The notes under the pieces were generated by a model that was not told where the DNA came from, ran no database searches, and saw nothing but the letters and a program-made list of their open reading frames with translations. Made by a program: the position numbers and the translations under genes. Shown here in pieces: positions 16,333-25,429 of a DNA stretch of 59,295 nt (positions are counted from its first letter, which is position 1; each line of letters opens with the position of its first letter). This DNA is from Gracilibacter sp. BRH_c7a (GTDB taxonomy: Bacteria; Bacillota; Desulfitobacteriia; Desulfitobacteriales; Syntrophobotulaceae): positions 1 to 59,295 of the forward strand of contig LOEZ01000027.1 in assembly GCA_001516055.1 (NCBI GenBank), written 5' to 3'.

Positions 16333-17244
16333 CTACTTCGATTCATTATAAAAATTAATGAATTTCTGGATCATCGCATTGTCCTTATTGTCTTTATGAA
16401 TCAAGATACCAATCCGGCAGTTGATCTTATCCCGGATCGGGGTTGTTACCAGACCGTCCAAAATCCTGGGGAACAACTTTGCTTGTCTGGCTGCACCTAA
16501 GGTGATATGCTGGCCTTTCTGTAAGATGTCATAGAAGGTAAATAAGTTACTGACAGAAAATTTTATGTTCTCTAAACCATACTGGGCAAATATATCTTCC
16601 AAAGGTGATGGAGAATGGCTTGTAGGTTTATAGATGATCAACGGTTCCCTGCTTAATGCTTTAAGAGAGATACTCTTAAAGCATTGTTTGGCAAAACGAC
16701 TATCCTTGTGGGAATATACCACAAATTTAAATTTTCTCATCGGAAAGTAACACAGTTCATCAGTAATCAATTTATTATACAAATTATCGACCAGCATGAT
16801 AATTCCCACATATTCCTTATTTTGGCGGACTTGATTAATGATCTCCGGCATTCCCATTTCCTGATAACTGATATTGATGTTCGGATATTCACTGGTAAAT
16901 CTATTAATCACGGTAGAATTACTGTCACCGGCAATATTTGCCGGACAAAGGATGGTTAACTTTCCCTTCATGTTATGACGTGTTTTGTTATCATCAGCAA
17001 AAGCCTGGAACATCTGTTTTTGATCATGGATTACGTTCTGAGCCCATGCCAATACTTGCTTGCCATGTTCTGTCAAAGTGATTCCGCGGTTCGTCCTTTC
17101 AAAGAGCTTGGTAGCAAAATAGCGTTCCGTTGCCGCCATCATCTTGCTCAGATTGGCTTGTGTTAAATGGAGGTTTTTACTGGCTTTGTTGATGGACTGG
17201 CAGCGAGCAACCTCGATAAAATACCGTAAGTATTCAATTCTCAT
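16333..17244 (-). CDS. LysR-family transcriptional regulator (set 2)
   Basis: 303 residues. The HTH is MRIEYLRYFIEVARC with INKASKNLHLTQANLSKM, and a LysR effector domain follows. The ATG at 17244 is chosen because AGGAGG lies seven bases upstream. The longer frame to 17274 has no site. It is divergent from hydrolase 2 with a 209-bp shared control region that contains a GGTTATA-N10-TATAACC dyad, the classic LysR arrangement. It is clearly a different LysR subfamily member from the one at 7013-7924, so the two sets are probably controlled by different inducers. Confidence 0.92.
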   Translation of the reverse strand: MRIEYLRYFIEVARCQSINKASKNLHLTQANLSKMMAATERYFATKLFERTNRGITLTEHGKQVLAWAQNVIHDQKQMFQAFADDNKTRHNMKGKLTILCPANIAGDSNSTVINRFTSEYPNINISYQEMGMPEIINQVRQNKEYVGIIMLVDNLYNKLITDELCYFPMRKFKFVVYSHKDSRFAKQCFKSISLKALSREPLIIYKPTSHSPSPLEDIFAQYGLENIKFSVSNLFTFYDILQKGQHITLGAARQAKLFPRILDGLVTTPIRDKINCRIGILIHKDNKDNAMIQKFINFYNESK

Positions 17245-17320
17245 CCAAAAACCTCCTGTTCCGCCAGATACCATATTTTTAACGCATTGTATACTTATTG
17301 TATCAGAAAATGTAGGAAAA

Positions 17321-17344
17321 GGTTATAACATTTTAGATATAACC
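17321..17344. promoter_or_regulatory. LysR-type dyad in the LysR2-hydrolase2 intergenic region
   Basis: GGTTATA (17321-17327) and TATAACC (17338-17344) are perfect inverted half-sites 10 bp apart, lying between the two divergent starts. It is a likely binding site of the LysR protein at 16333-17244. Confidence 0.55.
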
Positions 17345-17453
17345 AAACCAATTTTCACAACATATTCGTGTCTACACGCCAAGTATACAGTGTTATATAG
17401 TTACATTAGAAGACGAATCAAAATACTTTATTTTAAGTCTTAGGGGGTTTATC

Positions 17454-19508
17454 ATGGAACAAAAAGCATTAACACAGAAAGTAATCGTACTCGGCGTAGA
17501 TGGGTTTGATCCAAAATTAGCCAAGAAATTCATGGACCAGGGAAAAATGCCGGCCTTAAAAGAATTTACCATCAAAGGGTCTGCCAGAGAAGACTTAGTA
17601 CTTCTGGGCGCAATGCCAACTGTTACACCTCCGCTATGGACAACCCTGGCGACAGGTGCTTACCCCGGAACACATGGTATTACCTGCTTTTTTGCGTCTG
17701 ATCCTGTGAATATTGACACAATGTATTATAACTTGGATTCCCGAAAATCCAAAGCCGAGCCTTTGTGGAACGTCTTTGCCGAGGAAACCGGCAAAAAAAC
17801 CTTAGTCTGGCACTGGCCCGGTTCTTCCTGGCCGCCGACATCTGAAAGCCCGAATCTCCATGTTGTTGACGGCACACAGCCTTCTGGGATCAATAATGGA
17901 ATTCCTTTCTTGGATCTCTTAAAAGTGGTCACTGGCTCTGAGAAAATTGCGGACAGCGAATATCTGCCGAATACCTCCCATGTTGCCCCGGGGCAAGGCT
18001 GTATTATTGACAATGCAGCAGACCTCATGGACGAAGGCGGCGAAGCAGAAACGTCCGTTTTTCGTAAAGTTATTGCCGCTGGTAATAATGCCAAAGGCTT
18101 CCAATTCAGCATCACAGAAGAAGAAGAGTGTGAAATCGAAGCTCTGGGCAGCATGGTTTGCGATACCATTAAATCCGCTATCAAATCTGCAGAGGGATGG
18201 GCCCAAGCACCAGACGGTGCCAAGGAATTTGTTTTCTTTGTATCGAATGGTCTGGAACGACGCCCTGCTCTGATTGTGAAAAACGAACAAGGCATCTATG
18301 ATTCAGTGCAGTTCTATAAATCCAAAAAAGAGATCACTCCCTATCTCACTCTGAAAAGAGGGGAAATCCGGTTTGACGTCAGCGACACTGTCAAAAATGA
18401 TGAGGGGGAAGACGTTGCCTGCAACCGTAATTATCAGCTGCTGGATCTGGCTGATGACGGATCAAAATTTAATATCATTATCAACAATGCTGCTCAGGTC
18501 GGGCGTGATGATTACTTCCATCCCAAAAGCTTATACCAAGAGGTTGTAGAAAACATTGGCAATGTTCCAGTGAACTTCCGCGTCAACGGCTCTAATGAAA
18601 TTTTAGTGCGTGAAACCATGATTCCCTCCTGGGAACATTACTGTAATTGGCAAGCAAAATGCCTAACCTATTTTATGGAGAACAATCAATACGATATTAT
18701 TTTCTCTCATCTTCATAATCTCGATGGAGTAGGGCATTATTTCTGGCATTATGCCTGCAACCAGGAGGAATGGAAGGAAAACAATGAGATTTCCTACCAA
18801 CAATTCCAGGAAGACGTATACTGCCAGACGGATCGTTATCTGAGTAAATTCCTGCCTTTCCTGGATCAAGGCTGGACCATGATCATCACTTCGGATCATG
18901 GTTTGATTACCCAAGAATATCATGGTGTCATTCTCGGCGAAATTCATGGCGTGAATGTTCCGGTTTTGGCCGAGTTAGGCTATACCGTCATGGTCAAAGA
19001 TGAGAACGGCAATGATACCAAAGAAATTGACTGGACCAAAACCAGGGCCATCGCCATCCGTGGTGACCATATCTATATCAATCTTAAAGGACGTAACCCT
19101 CACGGCATTGTGGATCCGGCAGACAAATATGAACTGGAGACACAAATTATCTCCGATTTGTATAGCTACCGCGATCCCCGCAGCGGCCGCCGGGCGATTT
19201 CTGTGGCTGTACGCAATAGAGATGCTGTCCACTTCGGGATGAGCGGTCAGGAATGCGGTGATATTATCTATTTCACCGAAGAAGGCTTCAATAAAATTCA
19301 CGCCGATTCGCTATCCACCCAATGCGGGTACGCAGATACTTCGGTTTCGCCAATCTTTGTGGCTGCCGGCCCCGGCATCAAAGAAAATTGTGTCACAGAA
19401 CGTGTCATCAGACAGGTGGATGTTGTTCCCACGATAGCAGCCATTACCGGCGTCAGAATGCCCGCCCAATGCGAAGGTGCTCCGGTATATCAAATTATTA
19501 CTGAATAA
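17454..19508 (+). CDS. Alkaline phosphatase superfamily hydrolase, set 2
   Basis: 684 residues and collinear with the set 1 protein over its full length: VLGVDGFDPKLAKKF, the nucleophile region MPTVTPPLWTT then TGAYPGTHGI, SHLHNLDGVGHYFWH, TSDHGL and HADSLS. All metal-site motifs are intact. Base composition is visibly more GC-rich than in the set 1 copy, with different synonymous codons. The two genes are therefore old paralogues or were acquired separately, unlike the recent duplicate at 3247-3633. A GGGGGT site precedes the ATG. It forms a tight operon with thioredoxin 2 (36 bp later) and reductase 2. The substrate is unknown. Confidence 0.88.
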   Translation: MEQKALTQKVIVLGVDGFDPKLAKKFMDQGKMPALKEFTIKGSAREDLVLLGAMPTVTPPLWTTLATGAYPGTHGITCFFASDPVNIDTMYYNLDSRKSKAEPLWNVFAEETGKKTLVWHWPGSSWPPTSESPNLHVVDGTQPSGINNGIPFLDLLKVVTGSEKIADSEYLPNTSHVAPGQGCIIDNAADLMDEGGEAETSVFRKVIAAGNNAKGFQFSITEEEECEIEALGSMVCDTIKSAIKSAEGWAQAPDGAKEFVFFVSNGLERRPALIVKNEQGIYDSVQFYKSKKEITPYLTLKRGEIRFDVSDTVKNDEGEDVACNRNYQLLDLADDGSKFNIIINNAAQVGRDDYFHPKSLYQEVVENIGNVPVNFRVNGSNEILVRETMIPSWEHYCNWQAKCLTYFMENNQYDIIFSHLHNLDGVGHYFWHYACNQEEWKENNEISYQQFQEDVYCQTDRYLSKFLPFLDQGWTMIITSDHGLITQEYHGVILGEIHGVNVPVLAELGYTVMVKDENGNDTKEIDWTKTRAIAIRGDHIYINLKGRNPHGIVDPADKYELETQIISDLYSYRDPRSGRRAISVAVRNRDAVHFGMSGQECGDIIYFTEEGFNKIHADSLSTQCGYADTSVSPIFVAAGPGIKENCVTERVIRQVDVVPTIAAITGVRMPAQCEGAPVYQIITE

Positions 19509-19544
19509 AACCTTACGCGTTAATTATACGAAGGAGTCGGAAGT

Positions 19545-19871
19545 ATGTCATTACGACAATTAGATGCAATTACTTTTGAAGAAAAGATCTATGGTAACGA
19601 GGAAACCTGCTTGATTATTTTTTCCAGAAAGAGCTGTCACGTTTGTAAACAAGTTGTGCCGGTTTTGGAAGAATTACAACCGAAATATGAAGGCAAATTT
19701 GGTTTCTATTATGTGGATACAGAAGAAAACATCAGTTTATTTCAACGATTCTCCTTAAAAGGGGTGCCGCAGATTCTCTACTTCGACAGCGGCGAATTCC
19801 GTGGCAAACAAGCCGGTCTCGTTGATGAGGAAAAAGTTGAAGGAAAAATTGCTACAATCCTGGAAGCGTAA
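19545..19871 (+). CDS. Thioredoxin-like protein with CHVC active site, set 2
   Basis: 108 residues and very similar to the set 1 protein, with FSRKSCHVCKQVVP and KGVPQILYF. The non-standard CHVC centre is conserved between both sets, so it is likely functional and not drift. It is preceded by GAAGGAGT and followed 15 bp later by its reductase. Confidence 0.9.
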   Translation: MSLRQLDAITFEEKIYGNEETCLIIFSRKSCHVCKQVVPVLEELQPKYEGKFGFYYVDTEENISLFQRFSLKGVPQILYFDSGEFRGKQAGLVDEEKVEGKIATILEA

Positions 19872-19886
19872 GCGAAGAGAGGTTGA

Positions 19887-21119
19887 ATGGAAATGGAAGA
19901 CGCCAAGCAATCTTATGACCTGATCGTCATTGGCGGCGGGCCTGCCGGCCTGTCTGCAGCGATTTATGGTGGCAGAGCAAAACTCAGGACGCTTCTCATT
20001 AATAAAGGAGCACTTGGGGGAATGGTGGATACCACCCGGGAGATCGTGAATTATCCGGGAACGATCAATGTCAGCGGTCCCGATCTCATGCGTGATTTTA
20101 TCAAACATGCCGAAAGCTTTGGCGTTACGTTTCTAAAAGATGAGGTTGTCAGCACAGATTTTGCCCATGATAGAAAAAAGGTGACGACGAAGAAAAAGAA
20201 AGAGTTCTCTGCCAAGGCGGTGATAATTGCTGCCGGTAATGAACCGAGACTGCTTAACATCCCTGGGGAAAAGGAACTCCAAGGCAGCGGCGTCGCCTAT
20301 TGCGCAACCTGTGATGCCGAATTTTTCGAAGGAGAAGATGTCGTTGTCATCGGCAGCGGAGACCAGGCCATCGAAGAAGGGATGTATATCGCCAAGTTTG
20401 CGCGAAAAGTTACCATTATTGTACTTCATGACGAGGGAATTCTGGATTGCAATAAAGTCAGTGCCGAACGGGCGCTAAGTCATGAAAAGATGGAATTTAT
20501 CTGGAACTCCACGATTGAAGAAGTCCTGGGCGTGGGCGAAGACAGCGTCGAAGCGGTAATAATCAGAAATATCAAAACGGGTAAGTCTACCGAACTTGCC
20601 TGCCAGGGTGTATTTTTCTTTGTAGGCATGATTCCTTCCACCCGCTTTTTGCAAGCAAGTGGATTAGAGATGGACTCAAGAGGATATATTCCTGTCAATG
20701 AACAAATGGAAACCAATCTGGAAGGCGTTTATGCTGTAGGAGACAATCGGATCAAATATCTGAGACAAGTGGTTACGGCAGCAAGTGATGGCGCAACTGC
20801 AGCAGTGGCAGCTGAAAGATACATCGAAGAACAGGATGACTTTCATATGAACGTATTGCAAAGTCAGAAAAAGGTATTACTACTCTTCTTTGATGCTTTT
20901 AATCAAGAGAGCCTGGAACTCAGTGCCTTACTGGAAGAGGTAAACCTGGACCTGCCGGAAAATTACAGAATCGTCAAGATCGATATGGCCACCAAGAAAA
21001 ATTTAGCCCGTAAATATCAGATCGAAAAGGTGCCGTCCGTCCTGTTATTGGACAAAGGACTAGAAATCAAACGCTTGGATTGTTACCTCGATAAAGATAA
21101 ACTAAAATCTCAATTGTGA
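19887..21119 (+). CDS. Thioredoxin reductase with C-terminal thioredoxin-like domain, set 2
   Basis: 410 residues with the same architecture as the set 1 enzyme: VIGGGPAGLSAA, CATC, VIGSGDQAIEEG and AVGDNRIKYLRQVV. The same ~100-residue tail follows (KVLLLFFDAF, KIDMATKKN, KVPSVLLLDKG), again without cysteines at the CxxC position. Conservation of the tail in both paralogues argues it has a job. It ends the set 2 operon of hydrolase, thioredoxin and reductase. A second ATG at 19893 is better spaced from GAGAGG and could be the start. Confidence 0.9.
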   Translation: MEMEDAKQSYDLIVIGGGPAGLSAAIYGGRAKLRTLLINKGALGGMVDTTREIVNYPGTINVSGPDLMRDFIKHAESFGVTFLKDEVVSTDFAHDRKKVTTKKKKEFSAKAVIIAAGNEPRLLNIPGEKELQGSGVAYCATCDAEFFEGEDVVVIGSGDQAIEEGMYIAKFARKVTIIVLHDEGILDCNKVSAERALSHEKMEFIWNSTIEEVLGVGEDSVEAVIIRNIKTGKSTELACQGVFFFVGMIPSTRFLQASGLEMDSRGYIPVNEQMETNLEGVYAVGDNRIKYLRQVVTAASDGATAAVAAERYIEEQDDFHMNVLQSQKKVLLLFFDAFNQESLELSALLEEVNLDLPENYRIVKIDMATKKNLARKYQIEKVPSVLLLDKGLEIKRLDCYLDKDKLKSQL

Positions 21120-21224
21120 CAAATCACTGGACAAGGGTTAATTATCTGAAAAATAGTCATAATATTTTGAAATGTGCGCGTGGTTAAGAAAACATTAATG
21201 CCTAAGGGAAAGGAGATTCCTGGA

Positions 21225-21385
21225 GTGCGGACATTGAAAGGGAAATACGCGGTAGTGACCGGAGCAGGTAAGGGGATAGGCCCGCTATCGCCAAACGCTT
21301 CATGGAAGATGAGGCTGCAGGAGTCGCTATCTTGGAATACGATTGTGGTAAGCGGTGGAATGATTTAATGTGGCAAAATAGTTAA
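21225..21385 (+). pseudogene. Truncated, frameshifted short-chain dehydrogenase
   Basis: After AAAGGAG a GTG at 21225 opens MRTLKGKYAVVTGAGKGIG, the start of an SDR. The frame then breaks right after GIG. One frame over, the text continues AIAKRFMEDEAAGVAILEYD and ends at TAA 21385 after about 50 codons. The catalytic Ser-Tyr-Lys part is absent. It is the dead 5' end of a dehydrogenase that once stood between reductase 2 and the TRAP genes. Confidence 0.8.
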
Positions 21386-21407
21386 TTTTAAGGGAGGAGG
21401 TCTAAGC

Positions 21408-23330
21408 ATGAGCAGGGATGAGAATAACATCGAATCTTTATCAGAAGAGGGTAAACGCAGACATTTAACGGGGAGAGTTGCCTTATTAGTTAGCACACTG
21501 GCAATAGTCTGGGCTCTCTACACCATTTATTCTACAGTTTTTGGCGTGCTGGATATTCTTGTTTACCGTGCGGTTCATTTGACCTTTGCGCTTGCCTTGG
21601 GCTTTATAGTGTTTCCACCGTTACAAAAGCTGAAGAACAGTAAGGTTGCTTTTTCTATAGACATCTTATTGGCGTTGGTCGGCTTGGCAGTGGGTATCTA
21701 TGTATTATCAAGCGCGGAAAATTTCGCTGATAGAATTGGAATTCCAAGTCAGACAGACTATTTTTTTGGAGCGATTGCCATCTTGCTGATTTTAGAATTG
21801 ACCAGACGGGTTGTGGGAAAATCGATGGCCATCGTAGCGTTGGTGTTTTTGGCGTATGCCTTGCTGGGTAAACATCTGCCAGCGACTATTTCCCATCCGG
21901 GCGTTAATCTCCAAATGTTGACAAGCACCTTACTCATATCCTTGGAGGGCATTTTTGGCGTAGCATTGGGTGTGTCCGCCAATTTGCTTCTGATATTTAT
22001 TGTCGTTGCCCAGTTTTTAGTGGGCACGGGCACTGGACAGTTTATTATGGATTTCGCCAGCTCATTAATTGGCTGGGCCAGGGGAGGCCCTGCGAAGATC
22101 GCTATTGTCAGCAGCGGATTATTTGGCAGCATATCCGGAAGCGCGGTAGCGAATGTCTTGGGTACAGGAGCGATTACCATACCGATGATGAAGAAGCTGG
22201 GCTATAAACCGCATTTCGCCGGTGCAGTTGAAGCAGCGGCTTCAACCGGAGGCCAGATCATGCCGCCTGTAATGGGCGCAGCTGCCTTTGTGATGGCGGA
22301 AGTATTGGGAGTACCTTATGTTCAAGTATGCATTTCCGCTGCGCTGCCTGCAATTCTTTTTTATCTTGCCTTACTGATTATGGTGGATTTGGAAGCCGCC
22401 AAGACCAATTTGACCGGAATCGCTAAAGAAAATTTAATTCCTGTTATGAAAACGCTTAAAGAGGGTTGGTTCTATAGCATTCCATTGATTATCCTGATTT
22501 ATTTAATCATGTCAGGTAATTCCCCTCAAAAAGCCGGTGTTATTACTATAGCTGCAAGTATTATCATCAATCTTCTAAATAAGAAAAATCGCTTATCTTT
22601 AAAACAACATCTGAACATGTTAAAAGAGGGAAGCCTGAACTGTATCTTAATCGCCATGGCCTGCGCCACAGCAGGGATCATTATGGGATGTGTTAACCTT
22701 ACAGGACTGGGGCCGAGTTTTTCCAGTAAGCTGGTATCCTTATCTATGGGTAACCAACTGTTTTTACTGATGTTGACGATGATATCATCTATCATCCTGG
22801 GGATGGCCTTGCCTACCCTGATCTGTTACATGATTTTAGCTGTCCTGATAGCTCCGGCTCTGGTCAGCATGGGAGTAGAGCCAATAGCCGCCCATCTGTT
22901 TGTTTTATACTTTGGGGTAGTAAGTTTTGTCACCCCTCCGGTGGCCTTAGCGGCTTATGCGGGTGCAGGCCTCGCCGGTGCCAATGCGATGCAAACCGGC
23001 TGGGCCGCAGCCAGGCTTGCTACTTGTATGTTTGTATTGCCGTTTATGTTTGTGTATAATCCGGAGCTTTTATTAATCAACGGTTTTCATTGGGGAGTTA
23101 TTCCAATTATCCTCACATCGTTAGTTGGTACAGCTGCAATATGCATGGCAATCCAAGGGTTTATATTTACGCCAATTAAAGCATGGTGGCTGCGATTGCT
23201 CTTGTTCCTCGGCGGCTTAAGTCTTATCTATCCGGAAACAGTAACAGATTTAATAGGTTTATCGTGTTTGGCGTTGATTGTGATAGCCAATTTAAAGGTT
23301 AAGAAGTCCCAGGTCGTATTCAGTGAATAA
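21408..23330 (+). CDS. TRAP transporter fused permease (4TM/12TM, TAXI-associated)
   Basis: 640 residues combining a small-permease-like N-terminal part (about 1-130) with a large DctM-like part. Large-subunit motifs include SGLFGSISGSAVANVLGTG, GGQIMPPVMGAAAF and the C-terminal FVTPPVALAAYAGAGLAG. Such fusions work with TAXI-type receptors, and one follows at 23421. The GGGAGGAGG site before the ATG is strong. The pair is placed directly behind hydrolase set 2, so it plausibly imports that set's substrate. Confidence 0.92.
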   Translation: MSRDENNIESLSEEGKRRHLTGRVALLVSTLAIVWALYTIYSTVFGVLDILVYRAVHLTFALALGFIVFPPLQKLKNSKVAFSIDILLALVGLAVGIYVLSSAENFADRIGIPSQTDYFFGAIAILLILELTRRVVGKSMAIVALVFLAYALLGKHLPATISHPGVNLQMLTSTLLISLEGIFGVALGVSANLLLIFIVVAQFLVGTGTGQFIMDFASSLIGWARGGPAKIAIVSSGLFGSISGSAVANVLGTGAITIPMMKKLGYKPHFAGAVEAAASTGGQIMPPVMGAAAFVMAEVLGVPYVQVCISAALPAILFYLALLIMVDLEAAKTNLTGIAKENLIPVMKTLKEGWFYSIPLIILIYLIMSGNSPQKAGVITIAASIIINLLNKKNRLSLKQHLNMLKEGSLNCILIAMACATAGIIMGCVNLTGLGPSFSSKLVSLSMGNQLFLLMLTMISSIILGMALPTLICYMILAVLIAPALVSMGVEPIAAHLFVLYFGVVSFVTPPVALAAYAGAGLAGANAMQTGWAAARLATCMFVLPFMFVYNPELLLINGFHWGVIPIILTSLVGTAAICMAIQGFIFTPIKAWWLRLLLFLGGLSLIYPETVTDLIGLSCLALIVIANLKVKKSQVVFSE

Positions 23331-23420
23331 ATGGAGGTGGTCATATGTTGTAAAGCAAGTCACTACTGAGGCACTTCGTTAGATCCATTTCAAGAACATA
23401 TAATATGGGGAGGGCTTAAC

Positions 23421-24431
23421 ATGAAAAAATGTTTCCGTATCTCGATTGTAATCCTGATGGTGATATCCTTAATGTTTGTTTCAGGATGCAGCGGCAGCAG
23501 TGCCAGTAACAGTAATGCTCAGAACGATAATAACCAACAACCTGCCGAAATCGCTCAATTGCGTATCATGTCTACGGCCGGCGGCGACAAGTATTTTTTG
23601 ACTACGGGCATCTGTAAGATCAGCGATGACGCGAATTTACCGGTGAAAGTAGTCCATCAAACTGTAGCCGGTGACGCTGAAGCGGTACGCAGATTAAAAG
23701 CAAAAACCGCTGACATCGGAATGGCAAACGTATTTGTGGCCTCTATGTGCTACAACGGCATTTATGCTTTTAAAGAAGATGGCGAATTCAAGGAAATGAG
23801 AGCTTTATTCGCCGGACCGACAGCTGTTGCGCAATATGCAGTCAGAGCTGACTCCAATATCAAATCATTTGATGATATCAAGAATAAAACCCGTATGGCC
23901 ACATTCATGGGAGCATCCCAAGTCTATACCAAATTAATATTAGATGCCTATGGTAAACAAGAAGATGTCGATTATGTTTTCATATCTTCCAATTATGCTG
24001 ATATGGCGGACCAAATCAAGGATAAAACTGTTGATGTGATTCAGTTCTGGTCAGGAGCACCTTGTCCGCAGGGTGAAAACATCGAGGCCGATGTGCCTAT
24101 CCGTCTGCTGCCGGTGAATGATCAAGCCATTGAGAATATCAAAAATGACATAGATCCATCCGTGCACCCGACAGTTGTTAAAGCAGGAACCTATAAAGGC
24201 CAGACTGAAGACGTTGTTGTAGCGGCAACACCGATTTATTTCATAGCACATGCGGATACGAGCGATGAGGCAATTTATAATTTCTCAAAACTTGTTCTGG
24301 AGAACTTGGGCGAATTAGAGAAAATTCATCCTTTAGCCAAGGAAATAGATATCAATAACCTTACCAAAGGATTGCCGTTTCCTCTGCACCCAGGGGCTGA
24401 AAAGTATCTTAAAGAAAAGGGATATATTTAA
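23421..24431 (+). CDS. TRAP transporter solute receptor, TAXI family (lipoprotein)
   Basis: 336 residues. The signal peptide ends in the lipobox FVSGC and is followed by a Ser/Asn/Gln-rich linker. The binding domain then shows TAXI traits: MSTAGGDKYFLTTGIC, the VVHQTVAGDAEAVRRL segment and FMGASQVYTKLILDAYG. It captures the solute outside the cell for the fused permease. The usual TAXI GGTGG-like start of the domain is varied here. The ligand is unknown. Confidence 0.9.
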   Translation: MKKCFRISIVILMVISLMFVSGCSGSSASNSNAQNDNNQQPAEIAQLRIMSTAGGDKYFLTTGICKISDDANLPVKVVHQTVAGDAEAVRRLKAKTADIGMANVFVASMCYNGIYAFKEDGEFKEMRALFAGPTAVAQYAVRADSNIKSFDDIKNKTRMATFMGASQVYTKLILDAYGKQEDVDYVFISSNYADMADQIKDKTVDVIQFWSGAPCPQGENIEADVPIRLLPVNDQAIENIKNDIDPSVHPTVVKAGTYKGQTEDVVVAATPIYFIAHADTSDEAIYNFSKLVLENLGELEKIHPLAKEIDINNLTKGLPFPLHPGAEKYLKEKGYI

Positions 24432-24553
24432 TAATCATTTTTTAATGGAATGTATGTGCAAAAAGAAACACTGAAATTGTTTTATGCATTAGTCTCAATT
24501 TTAGTTCTATCCACAAAAACATTCTCAAATTGTAATTTAAGGCTTTCAACGTG

Positions 24554-24598
24554 AATCCCGGAATCCAATGAAATATTGGTTCCGGGATTATTTTTTGA
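24554..24598 (+). terminator. Terminator after the TAXI receptor
   Basis: AATCCCGGAA and TTCCGGGATT flank an inner CCAAT/ATTGG stem and are followed by ATTTTTTG. The rest of the 265-bp gap to the next gene shows nothing else recognisable. Confidence 0.85.
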
Positions 24599-24696
24599 TA
24601 CCAAATATGACCAAAAAGTTATAAAAGAATGGACAACTTAGAGTGGTAATGAATACCTTATAAAAGATGGGAATAAATCAAATAATGGAGGAAAAC

Positions 24697-25413
24697 ATGA
24701 TAAACCTTCCATATAAAGAGAGATTTGTTATTACACAGGTTTTCTTGAACCATAATAACCATTATGCATCAGGCGTCCATCTTGGAGTCGATCTGGTTGG
24801 ACTTGAAGATAAATCTGTTTACGCTATTGAGGATGGGTTAGTAGTATTTGTTGGTTATAATTCTGCCTTTGGGAATACCGTCGTTATTGAACAGAGTGAT
24901 AACTTATATTGTAGGTACAGCCACTTACATTCAATCTCAGTAAAAAATGGCCAAAGTGTCAGTGGTGGTAAGACTATGATAGGAGTTGAAGGAAAAACTG
25001 GTAATGTGTATGGAAGTCAAGACCCCAGACATTTAGATTTGCGAATCTCCCAACTGCCATATCATTCCAATAATATTAATGTTTATAGAAACCCTTGTGA
25101 ATATCTTGGGTTTCCCAATGAACTCAATTATGTTGTTATACCAGGAGGATTAAATATGACTAAAATTACAAATTTAATCATGTATAAGTCTGAGATAGAT
25201 AAGAGAGCAGGAGACTATCTTGCAGATCACTTAAACTGTAAGATTATTGAAATTGATTTACTTCCATCAGAAGTAGTAGACGAAGTATTTGAAAATGTTT
25301 ATGTTATTGGTTCTCCAGAAAAGCCTGTTTCTAAAGCAGTGAACATCTATGGAGAGGATAGATATGAAACTTGTCAAAAGGTAATTGATTTTATTAATCG
25401 ATCTAATAAATAA
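24697..25413 (+). CDS. M23-family (LytM-like) peptidase with cell-wall-binding-like tail
   Basis: 238 residues. The N-terminal ~145 residues form a lysostaphin/LytM-type zinc endopeptidase: HLGVDLVG (HxxxD), the loop SAFGNTVVIEQ, YSHLHS and RHLDLR. The C-terminal ~95 residues end NIYGEDRYETCQKVIDFI, which resembles the RISGxDRYETA core of the CW_binding_2 repeat. There is no signal peptide, so it would stay inside or need lysis or another export route. The ATG at 24697 follows TGGAGG. It stands alone between two terminator-like elements. It may be an orphan phage-type lytic enzyme or a structural homologue. Confidence 0.75.
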   Translation: MINLPYKERFVITQVFLNHNNHYASGVHLGVDLVGLEDKSVYAIEDGLVVFVGYNSAFGNTVVIEQSDNLYCRYSHLHSISVKNGQSVSGGKTMIGVEGKTGNVYGSQDPRHLDLRISQLPYHSNNINVYRNPCEYLGFPNELNYVVIPGGLNMTKITNLIMYKSEIDKRAGDYLADHLNCKIIEIDLLPSEVVDEVFENVYVIGSPEKPVSKAVNIYGEDRYETCQKVIDFINRSNK

Positions 25414-25429
25414 TAGATTATGAAGGGCA

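Noticed and set aside
17726-18295. Minus-strand open frames opposite hydrolase 2
   Set aside because: They arise from GC-richer codon use of the real gene. No family signature or ribosome site.
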